DNA from: Mesostigma viride
Taxonomy: Eukaryota; Streptophyta; Mesostigmatophyceae; Mesostigmatales; Mesostigmataceae
Direction of reading: 5' to 3'
Assembly: GCA_009746045.1 (NCBI GenBank)
Contig: RPFO01000287.1
Location: 1-37,973 of the forward strand
DNA length: 37,973 nt
Part shown: piece by piece, positions 9,923 to 20,170 of the stretch
Numbering within the stretch: the first letter of the stretch is position 1
Layout: each line of letters starts with the position of its first letter
Position numbers and translations under genes: made by a program
The notes under the pieces: model-generated
The model's input: only the letters and a program-made list of their open reading frames with translations
Told to the model about the DNA's origin: nothing
The model's database searches: none

Positions 9923-11507
9923 CTAGCTCACTCTCCGTATACCAGACCTTATCTACTTCACTACGAGCATACATCCACTTCACTTTATACTGACGCTGGG
10001 TACCGCGGCCCTTTTTGATATCTCTATGGGCCACGATGCTTTCTACTTCGTCTTCTACTTCCCCAGTGTCAGGGTTATGCTCTAAAGGGGCAGGCGCTAA
10101 CTCCCTGCCAGCGAACGTACTAGGGTGGTACAGTTTAAGCTGGCTCCTATGGAAGGTGTTTGAATGCGTTTGCCAAGAGGTAGGGATATCGACTTTATAT
10201 AAGAAATTTCCTACCTAGACAACACATGGAAGGGTCCTAAGAAGGCGGGCCTAAGTTTGACCTTCAGTTCTGCTTCAAACTTATGAGCAAAACGGCCAAC
10301 ACGGGGGCCTTCTACTAATACTAGATCTCCTATTTCTATCTCAGGTGCTCGTCTATCTAAGGAGGCACGCAACCTAGCAAGGTACTTAGCCTGAGCTTTT
10401 TGGTACCCTGAGATCGCGTGGTCATGAGCAGTTTTCATTCTATCTAGTAAGGACTGTACACCTTCTACAGTATCTCGGGACACATCATCCTTGTCCCGTA
10501 GAGGACTAGCTAAGAGAGAGGTAGGGGTAAGGGCTGTCTACCAGTATCTAAGAAGAAGGGCGTATATCCATGCGCAGCTTGGGGACAATTGTTGAGGGAG
10601 AACTCTACCAAACATAAATAATCCTCCCAATCACTACCCGAGCCATTAACATAGTGCCTAAGCGCTTCTTCTACTACCCTATTAAGACGCTCTACTAAAT
10701 GAGAGGAGGAGGAGTGGTAGGCAGTACCGTAGGTAACCTTGGTACCGATGGCAGCGAAAAACTGCTGCCAAAAATCTGAGGTAAATAATTTATCCTTATC
10801 ACTAATAAACTGCCTACTCAATCCATGATATCTATATACATTATTGAGGTATAGGCGTGCGCAATCACGTGCGGTGAGTTCTAAAGGACACGGCACAAGA
10901 TGGCACATACGAGTAAAACGATCTATGAACACAAGGATTTGGGCATTGCCCCTATCATTCTTTCTAAAAGGTCCTACAAAATCCATCATGATAGAATCCC
11001 AAGGCATGATGGGGTCAGGCAAGGTCCTAGGTTCTGCTATCTGTCCTACATTATTGGGTTTCATTTCCTGGCAAGATTGACAAGTTCTAACATACTCATC
11101 TACATCCTTATAAAGGGAAGGCCAGTAATAAGAGCGGGCTACTAGGTCCCGTACCCGTTTACCACCCTGATGAGCAGCTAAGTCATGCAACTCAAAGAGC
11201 AAGGAGGAGCGACAGATAGGAGGGACATACAGGCGCCATTGAGGGGGAGAATCTGCTATCTGCACATATAAAAACCCACCTACAAATTTACAAGGGTGCT
11301 TGCCTAATTGTTGGGGATGTGCAGCAATGGCAGCTAATGCTTCCGGCTCAGTGGCCGTAAATCTACTAATAAGGCGTTCAAGATCAGAGGTAGGCATCGC
11401 TACAGAAGTATCCAGAACAGGTTTAAAGAGATCTCCTACCGCCTTGCCAAAGAGAAGGGGAGGTCCTAGAGGGACTACGTTTTCATAAGACTTTCCTGAC
11501 CTAGTCG
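9873..11507 (-). pseudogene. Family B integrase-chromodomain, copy B1 (frameshifted)
   Basis: The N-terminal 295 codons (11397-10510) hold the H2C2 module and the full D,D35E core. A one-base loss at about 10531 (TAAGGG against TAAGGGG in B2 and B3) and another at about 10215 move the C-terminal part, with its GPY region and chromodomain, into other frames (10483-10211, then down to the stop at 9873). The join to RNase H upstream is broken near 11547, where a C run has 7 instead of the 8 bases in B2. Confidence 0.8.
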
Positions 11508-12944
11508 CTATATGGCTAAGCGGTATAGAAATTTTATTTTTCCCCTCCCCCCCACCGAGGCCACGGGAAGGGCCTCACACGGGAGAGAGAGTCCTACGTG
11601 AGAAAGGAGATCAGGCATGCGAACAGCTGTATGAAAGAGGTAGGCATAGGATTCATCATCAGGTAGTTCACCATAAGGGGTTACACCCATAGTAGTAGGA
11701 ACTAGAGTAGTATTGAGAACATCAAGGTCCTCGAAGAAGGAATAGTCTGCACGACGAGAGAGTGCATCTGGTACTATGTTATCTACACCCTTGACATACT
11801 GAAGTTTAAAAGGGGAAAACTGTGCTAAAAATTCCATCCAGCGCGCTTGCCGAGGGGTAAGGTTGGGTTGGGAGAGAAGATGGGTAAGGGGACGATGATC
11901 CGTTTGGATAACTAACCTATAAGGATCTAGCTCACAGGGTTCATTCAGGCAGACATCAAATTGAGCACCTTTAAGGAAGTGCTGCCACGCGTGGCAACAA
12001 TACACCACAGCTAAGAGTTCCTGCTGGTGTACGGGATAGTTACGCTCCGCAGGGAGCATTGTCCTAGAGATATACTCAATTGGCTGTAAGCCCTGACCCT
12101 GATCCTGGAGAAGGACACCACCTATAGCTACTTTACTAGCATCTGTAGCCACAACAAAGGGTTTAGTAGTATCCGGTAGGATGAGTACAGGAGGGGAAAG
12201 GAGTAGGGATTTTAGGCACTGAAAAGCCGACTGACATTCACTACTCCAAACAAAGGGGATATCCTTCTTTAATAAATGATTAATAGGGGCTGCTATAGTT
12301 GCGAAACGCGGGATAAAACGCCTATAGTAAGAAGCAATTCCTAGGAAACTACGTACACCTTTAACGTCGGTAGGAGTAGGCCATTCCTGAATTGACTTAG
12401 TTTTATCCGGGTCGGTAGCGACCCCGGCATCTGACAGAACGTGCCCTAAAAATGGGACACTCCTACCCGAACGCACTTTAGCACGGCGCGCCCACAAAGA
12501 ATTTTCAGCCATTATTTCTAATACTTTCTTTAAATCACGTAGGTGCGTTTCAAAATCAGGAGAGTAAATAAGAATATCATCTAAGTAAGCTTGAGCACAA
12601 GAACGGTCATGCTCAGATAAAGAAACAGAGGAGAAGGAAGGATCCTTTAGATCAGAGGACACCTGAGGAAGGTGAGAATTTCCCATAACAGGTCTAAGCA
12701 CTTCATTCATTAACATTTGAAAAGAGGCAGGCGAGTTACAGAGTCCCATAGCCGCTACTCTAAACTGGTAATGACCAAAAGGGGTAGCAAAGGCGGTTTT
12801 ATGGCAATCCTCAGGAGCTATCCGCAACTGCCAAAAACCATCCGCACAATCCAGTACTGTGAAACAAGTGGAACCTTTAACCTTATTAAATATATCATCA
12901 ATACGAGGTAGAGGGTATTTAGACTTCACAGTAATATCATTCAA
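11508..12944 (-). pseudogene. Family B reverse transcriptase-RNase H, copy B1
   Basis: This 478-codon frame begins inside the RT palm (residues LNDITVKSKYPLPRID). The catalytic residues are D32 in TVLDCADG and the YLDD box at 120-123, followed by the RT thumb and RNase H (ATDASK, HQQELLAVVY, TDHRPL, and PDALSRR with the last acidic residue). About 28 extra residues (roughly 89-117) sit just before YLDD. The first RT block lies in the protease frame upstream, one base out of register at about 13010, so RT is split. The end runs into the integrase linker and stops early because of a shortened C run. The role would be cDNA synthesis and RNA removal. Confidence 0.85.
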
Positions 12945-12991
12945 CTTCCTATAATCAGTAACTAGGCGAAACTTGCCATTTGGCTTAGGAA

Positions 12992-13888
12992 CTAACAGGA
13001 CACCAGCTGAGTAGGGGAGTTACTAGGCTCTATCAATCCTGCTTCTAATAATGACACTAAAATCTGTTTTAGTTCCTTTAACTCGGTAGGGCCCATTCTA
13101 TACATCGGAGAGTGCGTAGGAACTGCACCGTCCTTGATAACTACACGGTGTAAAACAGAACGAGGAGGAGGATAAGAAGGAGTCTTTTCTTCAAAAACCT
13201 TTGAGGAATCTATCACAGCCATGTATCTTACTATTTCATTTTCAGTAAATCCCACTCCTATTGTATCCACTGTGTTTATATCTATATCCACACTATTATT
13301 AGTGATAGGTATCTCCTGTACTTCTAACTGAAGGAACATACATAATAAATATCCATATTCCTTTAGTTCAGAACGCAACTCATCATTGGACATTAATACT
13401 TCAGGTATAGGTCTTACAGGAGGATCAACAGGTGTAGGAGGAGTAATATCTACCAAGGATAAATTTTCCAATCTATAATGACGTTCCGGTACCCAGTAAG
13501 AGCTATCTGGAAACCAAATGACCATGGTATCATAATTAATAGTAATCTTATTATCCTGGTGCCAATCTAATCCTAGTAATACATCAGCGGTAGTGATAGG
13601 GCCTATAGTGGCCGTCAGGTTGACAGTACGTCCTTGTATAACCATGGGAAGGGACACCGTACCCGGGGAATGACTGGTGCGACCATCAGCATAATGAACA
13701 GTGACGGGTTTGGTGTGAGGGGTAGGGACTAGTCCTAAACGCCTAACTAGGGCCTCGCTCACAAAGGAGCTAGCCGCACCGCTATCTACCAACACAGAGA
13801 CATTCAAGAGTTCATCAGCATGCAAGAAAGGGTCTACAACAGTGTGAGGGACGGTTAAACCACCATTCAAGAACATAAGAGGACGCAC
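12992..13888 (-). pseudogene. Family B protease and start of RT, copy B1
   Basis: The frame can be followed upstream of the first ATG (13888) towards the gag end, so the ATG is not the real start. An aspartic protease core with DSGA (residues 35-38) and the later VLLGLDW flap/core block is clear. A linker of about 130 residues and the first RT block (GLIEPSNSP) follow. The frame then hits a stop at 12992, and the expected RT continuation lies in the -1 frame from a CCCC run at about 13012. B2 shares this break. The protease would process the Gag-Pol polyprotein. Confidence 0.8.
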
Positions 13889-14001
13889 ACGTAGTGGTAG
13901 GGAAGATTCAGCTCCTACAGAGGTTATAAAAACAGGCAGGCAAAAATTTTTATCTGGGGTACTATCTAAGGACCTGTCCAGGTTACCCCCGGCTGACAGG
14001 C

Positions 14002-15034
14002 CTACTGTTCCCCCTCCCCCCCAAATCCATAGGAACTAACCCCGAAGAAGACCCTGGCGAAAAAGCCACTGCTGGAGGGTCACGAGGGAGCGAAGAGGGT
14101 GCGGGAGCCTGATTATCATAGGGGAACCCTGGGGGTCCTGCCTGCACAGCATTCAGCCTACTAGGGGTAGCTGAGGGAATGCGTCCTGAAGTAGGACGAA
14201 TAGGAGCACGCTGAGGGGTACGAGGAGGGCGAGCGTCGGGATGAGGGGGAGCACCCGAAAGGAACTTGGGGCACTCACGTTTAAGATGACCTACTTCCTT
14301 ACAATGATAGCATGTGATATGAGAGACATCAAGGGCTGAAGGTCAGTAACACAGATATCTAATTCTTCTACATAGGAGTTCTCCTCCTCAGGGGTAAGGA
14401 TAATATTATTAATACGGGAACGGGTAGGAAGAGAAGGGGTGGTGAAGAAATCTGCTACACGCAAGAGATGCTGGCGCACATGCTTGAGGGGCAGATCAGT
14501 AAAACGGTAGGCAGAGAACTGGCGCTTGACTTCACGTAATAAGGGTCTACTGAGGCCTTGGAGGAAGCGAGCACGTACTTCTGCACCCGACAAATCCCTA
14601 ATTCGTACCATCTGAGCATCAAACTCTTTCATATACTCCTTAAATGATTTAGTACCCTGCTGCAAGGTACCAAAGGCTAATCTATCCTGCCAATCTGAAT
14701 CAGGAGGGACTAAATGGTTCTCTAAACGCTTAAACAATTCTGCTACAGAGTTAGGGTAGGCATGAGAGGCCAAAGACTCACACTGAATGAGGTTAGCAAG
14801 CTCAGGAGTAATACAGGTTGTAAGATAGTGAGGAACTAATACAGCATCAGAAAGACGCCATCTATTATGATTCTGCCACGACTCCGTGTTCTGGGTAAGC
14901 AACATAATAAAGGTGAAAAACTGTTGAGGGGTAGACTTGACATCCAGCTTGGGAAGGTTAGCAAAGAGGGGAAGAGCAGGGGGCTTAGGGGGATTAGAAG
15001 AGTCAGTTTTTCCCATAGGGCCACTATCTTCCAC
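14002..15034 (-). pseudogene. Family B gag, copy B1 (frameshifted before the zinc knuckle)
   Basis: This is the same gag as in B2, but one base is missing at about 14338 (CTGAAGG against CTGAGAGG). The capsid part (15034-14291) is therefore cut off before the CCHC knuckle, which is still encoded downstream in another frame. The C run at the gag end has 7 rather than 8 bases. The track-start codon at 15034 is GTG, so the true protein begins upstream. Confidence 0.8.
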
Positions 15035-15036
15035 TG

Positions 15037-15733
15037 CTACATAAGCGGGATAGAAGGAAGGAAGAGGAAAGTCTTGGGTAGGGGTCTAGAAGGGGCCACC
15101 GTTTCAGGCTGGTGCCCATAAGAGAAGGGGACAGTATATTGCTCACGAAGAGAGGAATAGGCAAAATGATCATAATTTCTATCATCTAGGGGCATGGTGC
15201 TGAAATCACTATTAACTTCTAAATCAGCCACACGGGTAGGGACCTGGGCTGCCTCATAGGCCGTCTCAGGGTAGGACCAGGAAGCAGGTGGGTAAAAGGG
15301 AACTGCACTAGGGCGCCCAGAAGGACCGACAGGGGCAGAGGCACGACCCGTGTTAAGAGCAGGCATGGAAGGCACAGGGTGGGAAGGAGGCCTAGAAACA
15401 TTGTTAGTTAGTGAGGACCTGCTGGGGGTTGAGCCAAGGTTGCAGGAGGGGCAGGGGCCTGGTTCAGGGTAAGGGAAGGGTCATCACTAAATCTGACTGC
15501 ATACGTTGACGTTGTTCATAGGTAGGAGGGGTAAGTGAGGGACGACGGCGACCACCAGCAATAGGAGAAGGAGGTGAGGTACGAAGATTACCTTGAGGAG
15601 TGAGATGGTGCACCGTTTCAAGTGAGTCCCGTCGGTTACCACGATTGTTGTTATGGTTGTTATTATTATTATTATTACTCATAGTAGGAGTATTGGTAGG
15701 TATAGGCGACATGTTACCACCCACTGGATCCAT
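15037..15733 (-). pseudogene. Family B gag N-terminal region, copy B1, in two frames
   Basis: The first part (15733-15464) starts at an ATG with MDPVGG, has an Asn/His-rich run and a Pro/Arg-rich tail, and ends TTA-CCC-TGA. The frame continues open in +1 from that stop through a segment rich in Pro, Ser and Tyr (about 15465-15037) and then returns by -1 to the gag frame. The net shift is zero (699 nt between the ATG and codon 15034). B2 is identical here. It may be a gag N-terminal domain read by +1 then -1 frameshifting, or a shared pair of compensating indels. Confidence 0.5.
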
Positions 15734-15856
15734 TTTTATTTAAGTAAATGATCAGAATCTAACTGAAAGCAACAAGGATAAAGGACAAGGCCTAATTTAA
15801 GGCAAGGAAAGAAAAGAAAAAGCTTTTAATGGCTTAAAAGAAGGAAACAATTTAAA

Positions 15857-16249
15857 TCAATCCTTTTTAACAACAGTAATGGATAGGGAACCGAATTCTA
15901 AGGTGAGAGGAGTATCTAAGCTAGATGAGGATGCAGCCCTCTTAGGGGGAGACGAAGGAGGGGTAGCAAAATCTAGAGCTTCTACAGGAGGGCGACCATG
16001 AGGAGTAGAACGTACGTGTAGGCCTAGATCTGATACACTATGGTCTATAAGGAATTGTTGAGCTTCCTCGAAGGTAACAAATTTCTTATACCTAATTACA
16101 TTATATGTACGATTTTGCACTATCTTCCTAGCATCTGACCAAGAGAGGAAAATGGCTGACCATTGAGGGGTAATAACTACGTAATATTTAGCTAAGCTAT
16201 TATCACTAGATGAATGGGAAGGCGCAGTAAAAACACGACGTTGACTCAT
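15857..16249 (-). CDS. Family B ORF1: small protein with RNase H1 hybrid-binding/viroplasmin-like domain, copy B1
   Basis: This 130-aa intact ORF is the first gene after the leader, on the sense strand, 123 bp ahead of gag. Residues about 21-69 carry the pattern of the small domain at the N-terminus of eukaryotic RNase H1, also found in caulimovirus transactivator/viroplasmin: KYYVV, then FLSWSDARKIV, then RYKKFVTFEEAQQFL. This fold binds RNA-DNA hybrids or double-stranded RNA in RNase H1. The tail is Pro/Ser-rich with two basic-proline clusters and a hydrophobic end. The start ATG (16249) is well placed and both copies are identical. I infer a hybrid-binding accessory for reverse transcription; the match is by eye only. 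Confidence 0.6.
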   Translation of the reverse strand: MSQRRVFTAPSHSSSDNSLAKYYVVITPQWSAIFLSWSDARKIVQNRTYNVIRYKKFVTFEEAQQFLIDHSVSDLGLHVRSTPHGRPPVEALDFATPPSSPPKRAASSSSLDTPLTLEFGSLSITVVKKD

Positions 16250-16762
16250 GATAACTCACCTGGTGGGTCTTGTGACGTCAAGCTAGACGGGTAGGGGTAG
16301 GCGACTTAGCTGGACGATCTGGATCACCGAAAGAAGAATGAGGGCGGAATTGTCCAGCTCTCGTCCTAAGTCAGCGACCGGATAGTCCAGCGCTCGTCCT
16401 AACACAGCGACCCGTAACTCTGCGGGTGCGGCCGTCTAATAAAGCAGCAGCACAAGGAAAAAGGTGTAGGTACTGCGACGCTAATCGTCTCCGAACAGTA
16501 ATACTCCCCTATCTAAGACAGGAAACAACCGTAAGCAGGAAAACAAGGCGAAGGACAGGCTAACTACGAAAGGATTTATCCGCTGCGAGCAGGTCTAGCA
16601 TCTAGGTAGAGCGTGTCCCGAAACGGGCAGCACTACTCTCCTAGCTTGAAGGCGACCCGCCCATTACCTATCAAGGAAGTGTCGGCTTCTTGTTCCTGGA
16701 CGCGGAAGGGGTCTTGAAAAGGTGTATGTGGCAAGGGATAGTCGTCTCGTTCTCTACCTACT
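16250..16762 (-). other. Leader of B1 between primer site and ORF1
   Basis: This is untranslated leader sequence. It contains a 28-bp imperfect direct repeat with 33-bp period (16352-16379 and 16385-16412, core GTCCAGC-x-CTCGTCCTAA and CAGCGACC). I see no gene. The length of about 0.5 kb leaves room for packaging or dimerisation signals, which I cannot identify. Confidence 0.45.
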
Positions 16763-16780
16763 GAAGTTCCTCCGGAACCA
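16763..16780 (-). promoter_or_regulatory. Candidate primer-binding site of B1
   Basis: One base after the LTR end, the minus strand reads TGGTTCCGGAGGAACTTC. It starts with the TGG expected to pair with a tRNA CCA end. The first 13 bases after TG also form a small hairpin (GTTCC/GGAAC). The tRNA species is not identified. Confidence 0.5.
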
Positions 16781-16781
16781 T

Positions 16782-17353
16782 TGTTACGCCGCGGATATCT
16801 ACCTCCACCTCTACCTCTAATGGGCCTGATACTACCTAAACTGGTCAGGCCTCCTCTACTCAACCCTCTGGCGAAAGACGAACGTGACGGAGCTGATCTC
16901 AATGCATTAACGTAGTGTTACTATAATACGCCATACAACCATTTATCAAAACCCGTTTACTCCAGGAATAGAGGAAGGAAACACAACTACACTGCCGTGA
17001 CCCAAGCCTAAATGTGTTAATTCATTTAACACACGCCGAGTGCACACACAAGGGGTAGAACGCGCATAAATGGTCACCAACGGTCCAACACGCTCGGGCC
17101 GACATGGCCCTCGCCTACAGATGCACGCTGGTCCACTACATCTACTGATGCACGCTGGTCCACTACATTCTACCACAGGATCAGGACCACTAGTAAAGTA
17201 CGCGGCGCGGCGCCCAACGGCACCCAATGTACCACAGTACTGTTACGAGGACAATAATGTCCCGGTAGGAGCCTAAACGTAAACCTAGGGACAACCGAGG
17301 CAAAAGACCTAATTTACGTCCGTAACTACAACGAATTGTTACGCGACGTAACA
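16782..17353 (-). repeat. Family B LTR 2 (572 bp), 5' LTR of B1 and 3' LTR of B2
   Basis: A single LTR stands between two internal regions. It has the same termini, terminal hairpin (17337-17353) and internal 22-bp repeats (17120-17141, 17147-17168) as LTR 1. The primer-site candidate lies to its left and the PPT of B2 to its right, so it serves both copies. A short open frame crosses from U5 into the leader (16902-16633); I do not count it as a gene. Confidence 0.85.
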
Positions 17354-17365
17354 CCTCCCCCCCCA
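17354..17365 (-). promoter_or_regulatory. Polypurine tract of B2
   Basis: This has the same tract and position as in B1, directly inside LTR 2. Confidence 0.65.
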
Positions 17366-17722
17366 CAAAGGTAGGGAGCCCTCTCCCTACGCACAGGGAG
17401 GAAAACAAGGGGTAAGAAACCTAATGCACCCAACACACACTAACACAGTCGGCAGGCCATCCAAGATACAAAGCACCAATAGTTCACACGGTCTCCACCA
17501 CCACGCCTGGAGGTGTAGGGTTAGCCAGCACCAAGCCTGGTGGTAGGTTCCCCTAACTGCCTGGAACAAAGTCCTTGCCGGGGGGAACGGCACTGGGCAG
17601 GACACACAGAGTAAACCAATCAGCACCAAGGACCAAGAACGACCAGTCAACTGGCCAGAACATGAGGGCGACTCTACATACCGGAGGGACAACACCCTCA
17701 GGTCGGGCCTAAGGCCCTCTAT

Positions 17723-20170
17723 CTAATGGCCATCCGTCTGGTAGGTACCACGGGAGGCCAGCAGGACATCCAGGTAAGCCTGGTAGTGAGACACATCCTC
17801 AGCATTGTCGTGCCTATCTACAGTGAGGAAAACATCGGCCCACACGCCGTCAGGGAAAAGGCCCAGGAAGGCCCAGTAGTACCTATGCTGTGTAAGAACG
17901 ACCTGGCCCCGGGCCCAGTCCAGGAAACCGCAGGCAAAGAGGCGTAGGAAAGGCTCTACCGCGATCAGGCAGAGAGCCCGAAGGAGCAGGCGATGATACC
18001 GGATCCGAGGGCGCATACCCGTCGGGAAAAACAGATCTACCAGGGGCTCCACGTTGGACGGCCACAACCGGATATGCCGAATCTCGCGGGAGCGCCACCG
18101 GCGGGCACACTGTCGCGACCCGAACGTCTCGAGGTAGTCGCTAGCCCGGGGAGGAGGATGACCCCGAGAGTCCAAACCCTGGCCCGGGATGGGCGCTGGA
18201 CGACGGGCATCCCACTCTAGGATGGGCTGAAGGACGGTGCTGTACGTGGCACCCGGCACCGCAGGAAAATCTACCGTAAGAGCATCTGAGGCCATAATGC
18301 CCAGAGGCGGAGGGTAAGCCCACTGGAACCCGCCGTAGGTGTCCAAGTCATTGTGGCGCCGCGCCCAGCGGTACAGGACGCGCCGAACCAGGATCTCACC
18401 CTGGAACACCGGATCAGCCAAAATAACCATGTCGAAAGGAGGCCGATCAGTCTCAACTGGTAGGTTACGGTCCCGCGGCGCCCGACACACCTGGGAGAAC
18501 CCGTAGGACATGGGCGAAATGGCCAGCTCGGCGGAGGCGCGCGGCAGGTCACACTGGCGGCAAGCGAGCGCAGACATACCATACCCGAAGACAGGCGTGT
18601 CGCGCGACTCCGGAGTCGCATGCACCACAGAAGGGGCCCGATCCCGATCGCCCTCTGACAACTCCCGAAGGGAATCGGCAGCGCGGGTGGCGCGCGGGTC
18701 AGAGCCACTGGACCGAACAACCGCAGCCAAAGACCGCGGGGCCGAAGGGGCAGGGGCCGACGAAGGGGTAGGAACCGGCACAGGCGCAGAAGGTGCCGGT
18801 ACAACAGGGGGCCGCGTCGGACCCGATGCCGCAGGGGGTCGCGACGGACCCGCCTCCGCAACTGGCGCGCCGGTCTCTGGGGGTGGAGCACCACCAGGCC
18901 ACATGTTGAAAATAGGACCCGTGGGGACAGGCAATCCGGCATACGACTGGTTACCGTCCAAGCTCCAGTCAGGCACCGGGATCCTCTGCGGAGGACCGCC
19001 CTCCCAAAGCCTGGGAAGACCGCCCGGGTCGCTGAAGAAACCCCGCGAGGGCGGCGCTGACGTGGTGGGCGGCTCGGACGCGGCGGCGGCGGGCGCTGCC
19101 ACTGGGACGGCGGACTCGCGCCGAGGCGCAGGTACGTCAGTAGCAGGCGCAGCGGTAGCCGAAGGCGTAGGAGCTGCAGCACCAGAGGGAACCGCAGACG
19201 CCGAGGGCTCGTGCGACACGGTCGGACCCGTAGACGTCGAGGCGACCGAAGGGGAAGGGGGCACAGCTGCAACAGACACCCCACCTGGCGTGGCTGGAGC
19301 GTGCGCCTGGGCCGCCATGAAGGCCCCGAAGGCCGCCGTCAGGGACTGGATCTGCGCCTGCATCGCAGAAACTGTCGCCGCAAGAGGATCAGGCTCACGA
19401 CCAGAGCCCGAAGGGGTAGGCTCCACCGATGCGCACAGGACCGACCTCGGTGAAGACGGGACAGGGGAAGGCGCCGACACTGAAGAGGAGGACGCCGCAG
19501 GGGAGGCCGAATACTCAGGGGAATACTGCGCCTCTACCGGCGCGTCCGTAGGGTAGGGTCTCCCAATCCTACGCCCGCGTTCTGGTCTGCTATCTCCATG
19601 AACTCTACGGCCCGTAAAGGTCGCAGGGGTTCTCATCCATTTCCGCATCACCCTCGGCCGGAAGCCAGGGGAACACGTCCCGTAGGCAGGAACGGCCCAC
19701 AGGGGTAGAAAGGTAGGAAAACACCCTGGGGCACTGGAGAATCGCAGCTATCTGTCCCAGGCTGGACAGCTGGAGCCACATTCTAGCAAACAGTGGCCGG
19801 CATCGTCGAACCCGTGCAAAACAAGCTGATGCGGTTCAGCAGGGGAAGGACCGTACCACGTGACCCCGAAGAGAGCCGCCCTGACTAGGCCCGCATGCTG
19901 GGCCTGGAGGGCCGGATGCACGACGCCATCCGGGAAACTAGACCGTGACACCCAACGGCCCGGAAGGGCCTCGAAGTACAGCTCAGGGTCCGGTAGGGGC
20001 AGGGACGGCAGCGGGCTCTCAGCCGGAGGGGTAGGCTCTGACATGACGGCTGCGGAGGGGAGGGGACAACCAACCACCCGTCGACAGCAGACATAACATA
20101 AGAGAGGAGAAAGCCTACAACTAGAGCTTGTGCAGGGTTTTATATTCCTGCAGCAGGCGACTACACCCAT
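17723..20170 (-). pseudogene. Family B ORF3, copy B2 (one main frame break)
   Basis: Two long frames, 20170-19748 (140 aa) and 19651-17723 (642 aa), together match B3 ORF3. The break lies between about 19550 and 19760, where B2 has shorter G runs than B3 (GTAGGGTAGGG against GTAGGGGTAGGG) and a missing G beside the CCCAGGCTGG segment. The C-terminal 600 residues are otherwise the same as in B3. Confidence 0.75.

Larger units (their letters stand above)
6548..17353 (-). mobile_element. Family B retrotransposon copy B1 (with both LTRs)
   Basis: From right to left: 5' LTR 16782-17353 (shared with B2), primer site, leader, ORF1, gag, protease, RT-RNase H, integrase, ORF3, PPT, 3' LTR 6548-7118. 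All genes are on the minus strand. It is nearly identical to B2 across its length but carries many single-base indels, so most genes are broken. It lies inside family A pol on its left side. Confidence 0.85.

Noticed and set aside
16633-16902. 89-codon RG-rich frame crossing from LTR into leader (also 26883-27152)
   Set aside because: It spans the LTR edge and primer site, and at 6548 the same LTR part continues into unrelated sequence; no domain is seen.
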